Positions 1 to 9,038 of a stretch of DNA of 46,895 nt are shown here, one piece after another. Every line of letters begins with the position of its first letter. Position 1 is the stretch's first letter. The notes below the pieces were generated by a model. It had not been told where the DNA came from and did no database searches. It saw only the letters and a program-made list of their open reading frames with translations. The position numbers were made by a program, and so were the translations under genes. The stretch spans positions 1 through 46,895 of the forward strand of contig NZ_PKDG01000037.1 of assembly GCF_002863005.1 (NCBI RefSeq), read 5' to 3'. This DNA comes from Pseudoxanthomonas sp. Its GTDB lineage: Bacteria > Pseudomonadota > Gammaproteobacteria > Xanthomonadales > Xanthomonadaceae.

Positions 1-2
1 CT

Positions 3-953
3 TCGATGGAGGCGCTGCGCCTGCGCGCGCGCCTGAACCGCCTTTTGCGCGAATTCTTCTTCGCGCGCGACGTGCTGGAAGTGGAAACGCCGATGATGTC
101 GCGCGCGGGCAATACCGACGCCAACATCGCTTCGTTCGCGCTTGAATTCTCCGGTCGCACCGACGGCGCGTCGCGCACGCGCTGGTTGCGCACCTCGCCG
201 GAGTTCCCGCTGAAGCGCCTGCTCGCCGCCGGCGTGGGCGACTGCTTCGAACTGGGGCGGGTTTTCCGCGATGGCGAGGCGGGCGGGCGGCACAACCCGG
301 AGTTCACCATGCTCGAGTGGTACCGCGTGGGCTGGACGCTAGAGCCGCTGATGGACGAGACGGTGGCGCTGGTGCAGGCGGCGTTGTCGATGATCGGGCG
401 GGAGGCGACCGTGTCGCGCGTGAGCTTCCGCGATCTGTATCGGCAGCACCTGGGCTTCGATCCGATGACGGCCGATCTGGAGACGGTGCGCAACGCCGCG
501 GCCGGCATCGCCATCGATGGCGAGGGCCTGACCCGCGACGACTGGCTTGACCTGCTGATGACGCACCGGCTGCAGCCCGCGTTCGGCCGCGACGAGATCC
601 GCGTGGTGTACGACTACCCGGCCAGCCAGTGCGCGCTGGCCAAGGTGGTGGAGCGCTACGGCGTGCCGGTGGCGGAGCGTTTCGAGCTCTACCTGGGTCC
701 ACTGGAGCTGGCCAACGGCTATCACGAGCTCACCGATGCGACAGAGCAGCGCCTGCGCTTCGAACGCGACATAGCGACACGCAGCGGGCGCGGCGAGGAT
801 GCGCCCGCCCTCGACGAAGGCCTGCTCGCCGCGCTGGCGCATGGCATGCCGGCCTGTGCGGGCGTCGCACTCGGCGTGGACCGGCTGCTGATGGCGATGC
901 TCGATACGCCGCGCATCGCGGACGTTGTCGCCTTCGATTTCGCGCGCGCCTGA
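3..953 (+). CDS. epmA: EF-P--(R)-beta-lysine ligase EpmA (5' end cut by window)
   Basis: Class II lysyl-tRNA-synthetase-like enzyme that in known systems attaches (R)-beta-lysine to a conserved lysine of elongation factor P, easing translation of polyproline stretches. Family features seen: VLEVETP and TSPEF-like segments, HNPEFTMLEWYR (class II motif 2 region), ELANGYHELTD, and the C-terminal GVALGVDRLLM (motif 3). It lacks the N-terminal anticodon-binding domain of a true LysRS, and the visible part (about 316 residues) is near the full family length of about 325. An ATG lies at 6, but the frame is open to the window edge and E. coli EpmA has about ten more residues in a similar context, so the real start is probably just upstream. 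A stem-loop follows the stop directly. Confidence 0.93.
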   Translation, partial: SMEALRLRARLNRLLREFFFARDVLEVETPMMSRAGNTDANIASFALEFSGRTDGASRTRWLRTSPEFPLKRLLAAGVGDCFELGRVFRDGEAGGRHNPEFTMLEWYRVGWTLEPLMDETVALVQAALSMIGREATVSRVSFRDLYRQHLGFDPMTADLETVRNAAAGIAIDGEGLTRDDWLDLLMTHRLQPAFGRDEIRVVYDYPASQCALAKVVERYGVPVAERFELYLGPLELANGYHELTDATEQRLRFERDIATRSGRGEDAPALDEGLLAALAHGMPACAGVALGVDRLLMAMLDTPRIADVVAFDFARA

Positions 954-958
954 AAGCC

Positions 959-989
959 AGCCAAACACGCCACGCGCGTGGCTTTGGCT
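959..989 (+). terminator. Stem-loop after epmA
   Basis: An outer AGCCAAA/TTTGGCT stem (959-965/983-989) encloses a perfect GCCACGC/GCGTGGC palindrome (969-982), starting 6 nt after the epmA stop. There is no T-tract, so this is a strong hairpin that may end transcription or protect the 3' end, not a classical intrinsic terminator. Confidence 0.45.
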
Positions 990-1062
990 GCAAACGATTA
1001 CGTGGGCGCACGTTCATGATCGCTGCGTAGATTGCGTTCCAACACCCACGAGGACGCACGCC

Positions 1063-1818
1063 ATGGAACGCTCCCTGATCGCAACGCTGGTGCTGGGCAC
1101 CGTCGCACTTTTCGGCGCCGTCTCTGCGAAAGCCGCACCCCAGTATGACGATCGCTATTACGGCGGTGGGCAGGTGGTCCGCTGCGATTCCAACGACAAC
1201 CGCTACCGCGAGTGCCGCCTGGATACCCGCGGCGGCGTGCAGATCGTGCGGCAGATTTCCAAGACGCGCTGCGAGGAAGGCCGCACCTGGGGCCGCACGC
1301 GCGACGGCGTGTGGGTCGACCGCGGCTGCCGCGCCGAGTTCGCCAGCGGTCGTGGCGGCTATGCGGGTAACGCCCAGCGCATCCGCTGCGAGTCCAACGA
1401 CGGCCGTTCGCGTACCTGCGCCATCAACGGCCGCGGCGACGTGCGCCTGGTCCGCCAGTTGTCCAAGGCGCGCTGCACCGAGGGTTACAGCTGGGGCCAG
1501 GACCGCAACGCGATCTGGGTGTCGCGCGGCTGTCGGGCCGAGTTCGAGGTGTACGGCCGCGGTAATGGCTGGAATGGCGGCGGCTGGAACAACGGCGGCT
1601 ACGACAACGGTTACGGCAATGGCTACGGCAATGGCCAGACCTTCCGCTGCGAATCCGAGAAAGGCCGCACGCGCACCTGCGGCGTCGACGGCCGCGGTCG
1701 CGTGCAGCTGGTCCGTCAGCTGTCCAATGCGGCCTGCATCGAAGGCCGCACCTGGGGCCAGGATGCCCGCGGCGTCTGGGTGACCGACGGCTGCCGTGCC
1801 GAGTTCCGCAGCTGGTGA
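1063..1818 (+). CDS. Secreted protein with three DUF3011 repeats
   Basis: Exported 251-residue protein of unknown function. A signal peptide (hydrophobic residues 5-20, likely cleaved after AKA near 24) supports the ATG at 1063, which has AGGACG upstream; the open frame extends to 925 without a better start. The mature protein is three copies of one domain at about residues 39-93, 107-161 and 193-248. Each has four cysteines with identical spacing: C41/51/70/89, C109/119/138/157 and C196/206/225/244. Each also carries LVRQ/IVRQ, WG and RGCRAEF-like closing motifs. A Gly/Asn/Tyr-rich linker (about 164-191) joins repeats two and three. The domain resembles DUF3011, common in xanthomonads. The regular cysteines suggest disulfide-stabilised periplasmic or surface modules; I do not assign a function. 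Confidence 0.82.
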   Translation: MERSLIATLVLGTVALFGAVSAKAAPQYDDRYYGGGQVVRCDSNDNRYRECRLDTRGGVQIVRQISKTRCEEGRTWGRTRDGVWVDRGCRAEFASGRGGYAGNAQRIRCESNDGRSRTCAINGRGDVRLVRQLSKARCTEGYSWGQDRNAIWVSRGCRAEFEVYGRGNGWNGGGWNNGGYDNGYGNGYGNGQTFRCESEKGRTRTCGVDGRGRVQLVRQLSNAACIEGRTWGQDARGVWVTDGCRAEFRSW

Positions 1819-1853
1819 TCCCGCAGGTGTGAGGAGAGGCGGGGAGGGGCCGG

Positions 1854-1859
1854 TACAAT
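1854..1859 (+). promoter_or_regulatory. Candidate -10 box of mtnA (leaderless start)
   Basis: TACAAT lies 6 nt before the mtnA ATG. Transcription would begin at or very near the A of the ATG, and no Shine-Dalgarno sequence sits at usable distance (the GGAGGGG at 1842-1848 is too far). No good -35 box is visible 17 bp upstream. Inferred from spacing only. Confidence 0.4.
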
Positions 1860-1865
1860 GGCCCC

Positions 1866-2924
1866 ATGACCGACCCCATCGATTACGCCCGCTACGACCG
1901 CATCCGTCCCATCCGCTGGACCGGGAGCGCGCTGGAACTGCTGGACCAGCGCAAGCTCCCGTTCGTGGTCGAATACCTGAGCTGCACCACCAGCGACGAG
2001 GTGGCCGCGGCCATCCATGACCTGGCCGTGCGCGGTGCGCCGGCGATCGGCATCGCCGCTGCCTGGGGCGTGGTGCTGGCATCCCGCGAGGTGATGGCCG
2101 CGACGCCGGCCGAGGCGATGGAGAAGCTGGAACCCGCCCTGCAGCGCCTCAACGCCGCCCGCCCCACGGCCGTGAACCTGGCCTGGGCGCTGGCCCGCAT
2201 GCGCGCGGCGTTGAAGACCGCCGGCAGCGACTGGCGCGGCGTGCTGGAACTGGAAGCGCTGGCGATCGCCGAGGAAGACCTCGCCGCCAACCGCCACATG
2301 GGCGAGCTGGGCGCGGCGCTGATCGGTGAGGGCAGCGGCGTGCTGACCCACTGCAACACCGGGTCGCTGGCCACGGCCGGCTTCGGTACCGCGCTGGGCG
2401 TGATCCGCGCCGGCGTGGCCCAGGGTCGCATCGGCAAGGTCTACGCCGGCGAGACCCGGCCCTGGCAGCAGGGCGCGCGGCTGACCGCGTGGGAGCTGCA
2501 GCAGGACGGCATTCCCGCGACGCTGATCGCCGACTCGGCGGCCTCGCACCTGATGAAGACCGGCGCCGTGCAGTGGGTGGTGGTGGGTGCGGACCGCATC
2601 TGCGCCAACGGCGACACCGCCAACAAGATCGGCACCTACCAGCTGGCGATCGCCGCACGCCACCACGGTGCGAAGTTCATGGTCGTCGCGCCGTCGTCCA
2701 CGGTCGACATGGCGACGCCGAATGGCGACGCGATCCATATCGAAGAGCGCGACCCGGCCGAGCTGCTGGGCATCGGCGGCACCCGCATCGTGGCCGAGGG
2801 CGTGGCCGCGTGGAATCCGGTGTTCGACGTCACCCCGGCCGCGCTGATCGACGCCATCGTCACCGAGAAGGGCGTGATCGAGCAGCCCGACGAAGCGCGC
2901 ATGCGCGCCGCGTTCGGCGGATGA
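1866..2924 (+). CDS. mtnA: S-methyl-5-thioribose-1-phosphate isomerase
   Basis: Converts 5-methylthioribose-1-phosphate to 5-methylthioribulose-1-phosphate in the methionine salvage pathway (cytoplasm). At 352 residues it has the usual length. Diagnostic segments: [13 protein letters not shown] near residue 56, the catalytic cysteine C163 in HCNTGSLAT, and the catalytic aspartate D243 in [18 protein letters not shown]. These match the Cys/Asp pair known for the family (about 160/240 in Bacillus). The ATG at 1866 gives the family's usual N-terminus; a -10-like TACAAT 6 nt upstream suggests a leaderless message. No other salvage genes are nearby, so it probably stands alone. Confidence 0.95.
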   Translation: MTDPIDYARYDRIRPIRWTGSALELLDQRKLPFVVEYLSCTTSDEVAAAIHDLAVRGAPAIGIAAAWGVVLASREVMAATPAEAMEKLEPALQRLNAARPTAVNLAWALARMRAALKTAGSDWRGVLELEALAIAEEDLAANRHMGELGAALIGEGSGVLTHCNTGSLATAGFGTALGVIRAGVAQGRIGKVYAGETRPWQQGARLTAWELQQDGIPATLIADSAASHLMKTGAVQWVVVGADRICANGDTANKIGTYQLAIAARHHGAKFMVVAPSSTVDMATPNGDAIHIEERDPAELLGIGGTRIVAEGVAAWNPVFDVTPAALIDAIVTEKGVIEQPDEARMRAAFGG

Positions 2925-3110
2925 CCGGCGCCAACGGCACGCCCGCGATACCGTCATGACCGACACTGCATGTCGGCGGCGTGCCCATCACCACCCGCGG
3001 AAGGCGGAGCGCGCGTGAGCGGCGTCCGGCGCCCCGGGGAGGACGACGACATCGCCGTCGGCGCGGCGCGCCGATTGCTTGGCGATGCGGATTCCGCCCG
3101 GGAGCCGCGC

Positions 3111-4250
3111 ATGCGTGCCCGTGCTGTCCCTGCACCTGCGGCGGCGCCGGGCCTGATGCACAGCCTGCGCGCGCTGCTGTCGCGCGATTCGACGCGGATG
3201 CTGGATGCGGCCGAGCGCGAGGACCTGGCACAGGCGCAGTTGCGCGCCACGCGCCCGATCGTCAGCGGCGTGCTGCTATGCGGGGCGGTGCTGTTGGCCA
3301 TCATCGCGGTGTTCGACGCCAGCGGCGTTACGCCCACGATCGGATATCCCCTCTGGGTGCAGCTGCTGGCGGCGGTCGCCGTGGCCGCCTGCGCCGTCGG
3401 CGTGGCCCGACTGGACGCGTGGCAGCACCGCCTCGTCCTGGTGCTGGGCGGCACGCTGCTGACGGGCATCGTCATGAGCATGCCGCTGCCGGGCGTCACC
3501 GGGCAGCTGGCCCTGCGTACCGGCCTGTTCCAGCTGTTGCCGCTGGCGCTGATGGCGTTGACCGTGCGGCCGATGTCGGTACTCGCGCTGGCCCTGCTGA
3601 TCGTGGTGATGGCGCAGCTGCGCATCGTGCTGTACGGCGCGCCGGGCACCGGCAGTGCGCTGTACTGGCTGTATACGCTCACCACCATCGGGTTCGGCCT
3701 GGTGCTGGCCGGCTACCGTACGGATTTTGCCGTGTCCGCATGGCGCATGCGGCGCCGGCTGGTGCAACAGGCGCATACCGACGAACTGACCGGGCTGTTG
3801 AACCGCAATGGCTGGAGCGAACGGGCGATCGCCGTGCATGCGCGGGCGACGGCGGCCGGGCGTCCGGTTGCGGTGATCGTGTTGGATATCGACTACTTCA
3901 AGCGCATCAACGACGACCATGGCCACGACGGTGGCGACGCCGTGCTGCAGCGCCTGGGCGACCTGATGCGGGCGCGGGTCGGCGACGATGGCTGCGCGGC
4001 CCGCATCGGGGGCGAGGAGTTCGCGGTCCTGCTGGACGGCGAGGATGCCGACTCGGCACTCGCATTCGCCGAGCGCCTGCGCGGCGAATTCGGCAAGGCG
4101 CATGGCGGTGTCGTCGCCACGCTGTCCGCCGGTATCGCGGGGCACCTGCCGGGCGAATCGCTGCGCGACCAGATGCGTCGTGCCGACCTGGCGCTGTACG
4201 ACGCCAAGCACGAGGGACGCGACCGCGTTCATGTTGCCGACGCTTCCTGA
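3111..4250 (+). CDS. Membrane diguanylate cyclase (GGDEF domain)
   Basis: Predicted inner-membrane enzyme making cyclic di-GMP from two GTP. The N-terminal half has about five or six hydrophobic segments forming a membrane sensor region of no named family that I recognise. The C-terminal GGDEF domain starts around HTDELTGLLNRNGW, continues through DIDYFKRINDDHGHDGGD, and has the active-site GGEEF in RIGGEEFAVLL, so catalysis looks intact. No RxxD inhibitory site is seen at the usual spacing before GGEEF. The start is uncertain: ATG 3111 has GGGAG 6 nt upstream; GTG 3015 also follows a good GGAAGGCGGAG; an ATG at 2970 keeps the frame open. It is separated from mtnA by up to 186 bp depending on the start. 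Confidence 0.85.
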   Translation: MRARAVPAPAAAPGLMHSLRALLSRDSTRMLDAAEREDLAQAQLRATRPIVSGVLLCGAVLLAIIAVFDASGVTPTIGYPLWVQLLAAVAVAACAVGVARLDAWQHRLVLVLGGTLLTGIVMSMPLPGVTGQLALRTGLFQLLPLALMALTVRPMSVLALALLIVVMAQLRIVLYGAPGTGSALYWLYTLTTIGFGLVLAGYRTDFAVSAWRMRRRLVQQAHTDELTGLLNRNGWSERAIAVHARATAAGRPVAVIVLDIDYFKRINDDHGHDGGDAVLQRLGDLMRARVGDDGCAARIGGEEFAVLLDGEDADSALAFAERLRGEFGKAHGGVVATLSAGIAGHLPGESLRDQMRRADLALYDAKHEGRDRVHVADAS

Positions 4251-4355
4251 ACGCCTCAATGTGATTCCAAATGTGACAACCCTGCGCTAGCATCTTTGCA
4301 ACGTTCGCGCGGGCATGTAACCAGCCCTCACGCGTCCAGCCGACGCCAGGGGAAC

Positions 4356-6158
4356 ATGAACGAAACACGCACCCGCACGCTGTGGGAAAAATCCCGCCTG
4401 CCCCTGTTGGGGCTGGTGATCGTGCTGATCGTGGTGGTCCCGGTCATCCTGCTGCAGCGCCTGTCCCGCGCCAACCAGGAAGCCGCCGACGTCCTCATCC
4501 ACACGCACGAGGTGGAGGCGACCGTGCTGGCGCTGGCGCTGGACGTCCGCGAGATGGAAAGCTCGGCCATGCTGATCGCGCTGGGCGTCGACCACCCGCT
4601 GGCGCGCGAGCGCCTGGTCGCCGGACGCGCATCGTTGCCCGAGCGGTTCGATGCGCTGGCCCGCCTGACCGTGGACAACCCCGAACAGCTGGTGCGCGTG
4701 GGCCGCCTGCGCGAACTGGTCAACGCCAGGATCGAGGTGGTGGACCAGTTGCTCGAGGCGCCGGATGCCTACAAGGCGAATGTCGTCGCGCCGCTGGCCA
4801 CGCGTTTCCCCATTCGTGGCCTGCTCACCGAGATCCTGGACGACGAACGCTCGCTGCTGAAGGCGCGCAGTGAGGACGCCACCGAGCAGCGCCGCCGGAT
4901 GGAATGGATCCGCATGATCGCGCTGGGCGCGCAGCTGCTGTTGCTTTCGCTGGTGCTGATGGCGCTGGGCAAGCAGGTGGGGCGCCGGCTGGCGGCCGAA
5001 AAGCGGACCGCGCAGGCCAGCCAGCGCGCGCTGGTGGTGCTGGACACGGTGCGCGAACCAATCGTGCTGTTGGACGACGAGCAGCACATCCAGATGCACA
5101 ACAGCGCCTTCGCCGAGCTGTATGGCGTGCCGAAGGGCGGCAAGGTCGGGACGCTCGACGAACTGGGTGCGGCCTGGCAGGACAAGGTGATGCGCCAGCG
5201 GCTGGACGACGTGCTGTCGCGCGGCCGCGAGCTGTGGGACTACGAGCTGCAGCAGGAGACCGCCGATGGGTTGCGCCGCACGGTGCTTCTCAATGCGCGG
5301 CGCATGCCGCTGCCTGACTCCGACGATCACGCCGTGCTGATGACGGTCAGCGACATTTCGTTGCAGAAGACCGCCCAGCAGGAAATCGCAGCCCTGAACC
5401 GCCAGCTCGAGGGCAAGGTGGAGCAGGTGTCGGAAGTGAACCGCGAGCTGGAAGCCTTCAGCTACTCCGTCTCGCACGATCTGCGTGCCCCGCTGCGGCA
5501 CGTGGCGGGCTTCTCCGACAAGCTGGGCCGCCACCTCGGAGAGGGCATCGACGACAAGAGCCGGCATTACCTGAGCGTGATCGGCGATTCGGCGCGCCGC
5601 ATGTCGCAGTTGATCGACGACCTGCTGGTCTACTCGCGCCTGGGTCGCAGCGCACTGCGCCTGCAGGCGGTGGACATGCAGTCGATGGTCGCCGAGGCGC
5701 GCGCGATGCTGGATGCCAACGAGGCCAACGAAGGGCGTGCAGACCGCGTGGAATGGCGCATCGCGCCCTTGCCCATCGTGCTGGCCGACGAGAACATGAT
5801 GCGCCAGGTCTGGAGCAACCTGCTGGGCAACGCGCTTAAGTACAGCAGCCAGCGGGAGCGCGCGGTCATCGAGGTCGAGCACCGCAACCAGGAAGACGGC
5901 AGCCATCTGTTCACCGTGCGCGACAACGGTGCCGGCTTCGACATGGCCTATGCGGACAAGCTGTTCGGCGTGTTCCAGCGCCTGCACAAGGCGAGCGAAT
6001 TCAGCGGCACCGGCATCGGCCTGGCCAGCGTGCGCCGCGTGCTGAGCCGCCACGGCGGCCGCATCTGGGCCGAGGCCGCCCCCGACCAGGGCGCCACGTT
6101 CTTCTTCACCCTTCCGGCAGCGCTCGACGCTCCGCCTTCCCGAGAGAGAGACGCATGA
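4356..6158 (+). CDS. Sensor histidine kinase, CHASE3-like/PAS/HisKA/HATPase
   Basis: Membrane histidine kinase of 600 residues. Order: TM1 about 16-34; a helical periplasmic region about 35-182 that looks CHASE3-like; TM2 about 184-204; a PAS domain about 222-340 (PIVLLDDEQHIQMHNSAFAELYG); a short coiled coil; HisKA with H374 in SHDLRAPLRH; and a HATPase domain with N-box NLLGNALKYSS, DNGAGFD and GTGIGLASV. The HisKA/HATPase part resembles bacteriophytochrome-type kinases. The start is fixed by CAGGGG 6 nt before ATG 4356. The stop overlaps the next gene by 4 nt (ATGA), so the kinase and its single-domain receiver are almost certainly translationally coupled partners. The signal is unknown. 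Confidence 0.9.
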   Translation: MNETRTRTLWEKSRLPLLGLVIVLIVVVPVILLQRLSRANQEAADVLIHTHEVEATVLALALDVREMESSAMLIALGVDHPLARERLVAGRASLPERFDALARLTVDNPEQLVRVGRLRELVNARIEVVDQLLEAPDAYKANVVAPLATRFPIRGLLTEILDDERSLLKARSEDATEQRRRMEWIRMIALGAQLLLLSLVLMALGKQVGRRLAAEKRTAQASQRALVVLDTVREPIVLLDDEQHIQMHNSAFAELYGVPKGGKVGTLDELGAAWQDKVMRQRLDDVLSRGRELWDYELQQETADGLRRTVLLNARRMPLPDSDDHAVLMTVSDISLQKTAQQEIAALNRQLEGKVEQVSEVNRELEAFSYSVSHDLRAPLRHVAGFSDKLGRHLGEGIDDKSRHYLSVIGDSARRMSQLIDDLLVYSRLGRSALRLQAVDMQSMVAEARAMLDANEANEGRADRVEWRIAPLPIVLADENMMRQVWSNLLGNALKYSSQRERAVIEVEHRNQEDGSHLFTVRDNGAGFDMAYADKLFGVFQRLHKASEFSGTGIGLASVRRVLSRHGGRIWAEAAPDQGATFFFTLPAALDAPPSRERDA

Positions 6159-6595
6159 GCGACATCCGCACCATCCTGCTGGCCGAAGACAGCCTGGCCG
6201 ACGCTGAAATGGCGATCGACGCCTTGCGCGAAGCCAACCTGGCCAACCCCATCGTGCACGTCGAGGATGGCGTGGAAGCGATGGATTACCTGCTGCGGCG
6301 CGGCGCCCACGCCAACCGCGAGGAAGGCATGCCGTCGGTGCTGCTGCTGGACATCAAGATGCCGCGCATGGACGGGCTGGAAGTGCTCAAGCAGATCCGC
6401 AACGACGAGAAGCTGAAGGCGCTGCCGGTGGTCATCCTGTCGTCCTCGCGCGAGGAAAGCGACTTGGCACGCAGCTGGGACCTGGGCGTGAACGCCTACG
6501 TGGTCAAGCCGGTGGACATCGACCAGTTCTTCCAGGCGGTGAAAACGCTGGGCACGTTCTGGGCCGTCATCAACGAAACCCCCAGCCTGGACTGA
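6155..6595 (+). CDS. Single-domain response regulator, Rcp1-like
   Basis: Stand-alone receiver of 146 residues with no output domain. Visible features: acidic pocket AEDS near the N-terminus, phospho-acceptor D66 in LLLDIKMPRMDG, VVILSSSREESD carrying the conserved Ser/Thr region, and the lysine in VVKPVD. The loop around residues 45-55 (RRGAHANREEG) is longer than in CheY and typical of the Rcp1 group that pairs with phytochrome-type kinases. It starts inside the kinase stop codon. By position it takes phosphate from the upstream kinase and may pass it on or act on the hybrid kinase that begins 3 nt after its stop; that transfer is inferred. Confidence 0.9.
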   Translation: MSDIRTILLAEDSLADAEMAIDALREANLANPIVHVEDGVEAMDYLLRRGAHANREEGMPSVLLLDIKMPRMDGLEVLKQIRNDEKLKALPVVILSSSREESDLARSWDLGVNAYVVKPVDIDQFFQAVKTLGTFWAVINETPSLD

Positions 6596-6598
6596 GCC

Positions 6599-8104
6599 GT
6601 GCCGCAGACTGGATCACCGCTGGGCCGCGTCCGCATCCTCCTGGTCGAGGATTCGGAACTGGACGCCGAATTGCTGATCGAGCAACTGCAGGACGCGGGG
6701 CTCGACGCCGAGTTCCTGCGCGTCGATGGCGCCGACGACATGCGCACGGCGCTGGCTGGCGGAACCTTCGACCTGGTGCTGTCGGACATGGAACTGCCGG
6801 GGTTCTCCGGCTACCAGGCGCTTGAAATCCTGCGCGCGCAAGATGCGCGGCTGCCGTTCGTGTTCTTCTCGGGCACGATCGGCGAGGAGGCGGCGGTCAA
6901 GGCGCTGCAGCAGGGCGCCAGCGACTACGTGCTGAAGCACACGCCGGCGCGGTTGCCGGCGGCGGTGGCGCGCGCCATCCGCGAGGCGCGCACCGAGCGC
7001 GAACGCGAGCACGCCGAGCGCGAACTGATGCGCTCGCAACGGCTGGACTGCCTGGCGATGCTGGCGGCAGGCCTGAGCCATGACCTGCGCAACATCCTGC
7101 AGCCCCTGCTGATCGTGCCGGACCTGCTATCGACCTACAGCGACGATCCGAAGATCCTGCGCCTGGGCGCGGTGATCTCGGAGAGCGGCAAGCGCGGCCA
7201 CGAGATGGCCGATTCGATGCTGTCGTTCGTCCGCGGCTCGCGCAAGGCCAGCGAAACCATCAGCGTGGCCGCCCTGTTCAGCGCGGTGCAGCTGCTGTTG
7301 CAGGGAAGCCTGTCGCGGCAGGTCCGGTTGACGGTGGAGCTGCCGCCGGAGGATCTGCTGATCGAAGGCAACTACACCGAATTCCAGCAGTGCCTGATCA
7401 ACCTGTGCCTCAACGGGATCCAGGCGATGGCCGAACGGGGCGGACAGCTGACGCTGTCGGCGACGCCGACGGTGGCGGCGGATGGCCAGCCCTATGTGGT
7501 GGTGCGCGTGTCCGATGAAGGCACCGGCATGGATGAGGCGACGCGCCAGCAACTGTTCACGCCCTTCTTCACCACCAAGGCGGGCGGCACGGGCCTGGGG
7601 CTGATGTCGTGCAAGCGCATCGTCGAATCGGCGCGCGGTCGCATCGAGGTCAACAGTACGCTGGGGAAGGGCACGTCCTTCGAACTGCACCTGCCCGCGC
7701 CCACGACCGAGGAATGGGCAGGCAGCGAAGACGCGGCGTTCGCCGACGGCGCGGGGCGCCGGATCCTGCTGGTCGACGGCGATGTCACGCGCCTGTCGCT
7801 GCTGGGCAACGCGCTGGCCGCGCAGGGTTACGACCCGGTCATGGCACCGGACGGTGCGAATGCGTTGCAACAGATCGCGCGCGACGGCATGCCCGCACTG
7901 GCGATCATCGACGACGACATCCTGCTGCTGTCCGCGGCGGACGTGCTGGCGGTGCTGCAGGAGGCAGGCTTCGACGGTCCGGTGATCCGGCTGCAGGAGC
8001 CGGGAAGGGCGCCGGATGGGCGCGAGTGCGCCACGGTCGCCAAGCCGGTACAGGTGCAGGCGCTGTTCGGCGCGATCGAGCACGCGCTGGGACTGCGCGC
8101 CTGA
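6599..8104 (+). CDS. Hybrid histidine kinase REC-HisKA-HATPase-REC
   Basis: Soluble hybrid kinase of 501 residues starting at GTG 6599, three nt after the previous stop. The N-terminal receiver (about 8-125) has VEDSELD, phospho-acceptor SDMELPGFSG and the KHTP lysine. A helix leads to the phosphorylation site H161 in GLSHDLRN. The HATPase domain shows the N-box NLCLNGIQAM, DEGTGMD, FTPFFTTK and GGTGLGLM. A second, shorter receiver at about 385-500 keeps VDGD, IIDDD and the VAKP lysine, but its acceptor loop is unusual. No membrane segment is seen. The three-gene set forms a plausible multistep phosphorelay whose final output is not encoded nearby. Confidence 0.87.
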   Translation: MPQTGSPLGRVRILLVEDSELDAELLIEQLQDAGLDAEFLRVDGADDMRTALAGGTFDLVLSDMELPGFSGYQALEILRAQDARLPFVFFSGTIGEEAAVKALQQGASDYVLKHTPARLPAAVARAIREARTEREREHAERELMRSQRLDCLAMLAAGLSHDLRNILQPLLIVPDLLSTYSDDPKILRLGAVISESGKRGHEMADSMLSFVRGSRKASETISVAALFSAVQLLLQGSLSRQVRLTVELPPEDLLIEGNYTEFQQCLINLCLNGIQAMAERGGQLTLSATPTVAADGQPYVVVRVSDEGTGMDEATRQQLFTPFFTTKAGGTGLGLMSCKRIVESARGRIEVNSTLGKGTSFELHLPAPTTEEWAGSEDAAFADGAGRRILLVDGDVTRLSLLGNALAAQGYDPVMAPDGANALQQIARDGMPALAIIDDDILLLSAADVLAVLQEAGFDGPVIRLQEPGRAPDGRECATVAKPVQVQALFGAIEHALGLRA

Positions 8105-8143
8105 CATCCTCTCCGGGAGGAAGCAGGCGCGCGCCCGGCAGTC

Positions 8144-8464
8144 TCAGACGTGGCCCGCCGTGGGCTTCAGGCGCTGCCACACCGCGCGCATGATCGGTTG
8201 CGCGCGATACCAGCCGATCGGCGTGTCGGGGCAGTGGCGCTGCAGGCGGTCGCGCAGCGAAGGCGCGATCTCGTCGAACTCCTGCCGATGGTGCAGCAGG
8301 TAGGCGTCGTAGCCGATCTTCAGGCACTTCTCCAGATCGCCGACCGTGGCGCCGACCACCTGGAAGGTGTCCTCGTTGAGGCGCGTTTTCCAGTAGGCGA
8401 GTTCGGCGTCGATGTCGACGATCTGCGCAGTGGCTTGGACGTTGCGCTGGTGCAGGCTGGCCAT
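8144..8464 (-). CDS. Small protein of unknown function, trio member 1
   Basis: Unrecognised 106-residue soluble protein, apparently helical, with no signal peptide or membrane segment. The ATG at 8464 has GGGGAT upstream at suitable distance. It shares a clear pattern with the next gene (8625-9038): VDIDAELAYW against VDIQSELRFW, KIGYDAYLLHHR against KFAYDSYLLSHR, and IMRAVWQRLKPT against VIARVWERLNAP. The 160 bp upstream are strikingly AT-rich for this genome (8510-8570), which suggests its own promoter. It converges on the hybrid kinase gene with a 39-bp gap. Function unknown. Confidence 0.72.
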   Translation of the reverse strand: MASLHQRNVQATAQIVDIDAELAYWKTRLNEDTFQVVGATVGDLEKCLKIGYDAYLLHHRQEFDEIAPSLRDRLQRHCPDTPIGWYRAQPIMRAVWQRLKPTAGHV

Positions 8465-8624
8465 GGTGAATCCCCTGTGTCGATGTGGTGGTGACGAGAG
8501 GATTTTTTGTTCGCCGCGGTGATGCTTAAGTGAAATAAAGGCCGTTTTAACCCGTATTTAACCGTGCAAGGGAATTTCCGTTCACCTTTGCCAGTGCTGC
8601 GTGAACGCGGTGTATCGGCGCTGG

Positions 8625-9038
8625 TCAGCGACGGTGCATGGCGTCGCTGATCAGCGCGCGTTCTTCCAATGCGGCGGCTAGCGGCGAGAAGAGCGGGGGG
8701 TCTTCTTCGAGCGGCGCATTGAGGCGCTCCCAGACGCGTGCGATGACCGCCGCCGCGACCGGCCATTCCAGGCGAACGCTGCGCGCGAGGGCCATCTCGT
8801 AGCGCCCCGGCAGCAAGGGCAGCAGTTGCTGCAGTGAGCGCCGGTGCGACAGCAGATAGCTGTCGTACGCGAATTTCAACGTCGGCACGTAGTGCCGGAA
8901 GGGCGTGCCCGGGTGATGGAAGGGCTGGCAGGCGTAGGTTTGTTCCCAGAACCGCAGTTCGGACTGGATGTCCACCACGGCGCAGGGCATGGCGTCGTCA
9001 TTCCATGCATGTGCAAACGGATCAACGCGACGGGACAT
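8625..9038 (-). CDS. Small protein of unknown function, trio member 2
   Basis: Unrecognised 137-residue protein. The start at 9038 is chosen because GGGAGGGG lies just upstream; the frame stays open to 9131 without a comparable ribosome site. It is paralogous to the 106-residue neighbour over about residues 20-110 (see the shared YD.YLL.HR and VW.RL motifs) and carries an extra acidic/hydrophobic C-terminal tail of about 28 residues. No signal peptide, no membrane segment and no catalytic motif that I recognise. Tandem position and divergence suggest an old duplication with separate roles. Confidence 0.68.
   Translation of the reverse strand: MSRRVDPFAHAWNDDAMPCAVVDIQSELRFWEQTYACQPFHHPGTPFRHYVPTLKFAYDSYLLSHRRSLQQLLPLLPGRYEMALARSVRLEWPVAAAVIARVWERLNAPLEEDPPLFSPLAAALEERALISDAMHRR

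Noticed and set aside
730..2082. Long open frames on the - strand opposite epmA, DUF3011 gene and mtnA
   Set aside because: Low-complexity Ala/Arg/Gly composition without motifs; the + strand genes are clearly real.
4273..4293. GTGACA ... TAGCAT as a promoter of the histidine kinase
   Set aside because: Spacing is only 9 bp, too short for sigma-70.
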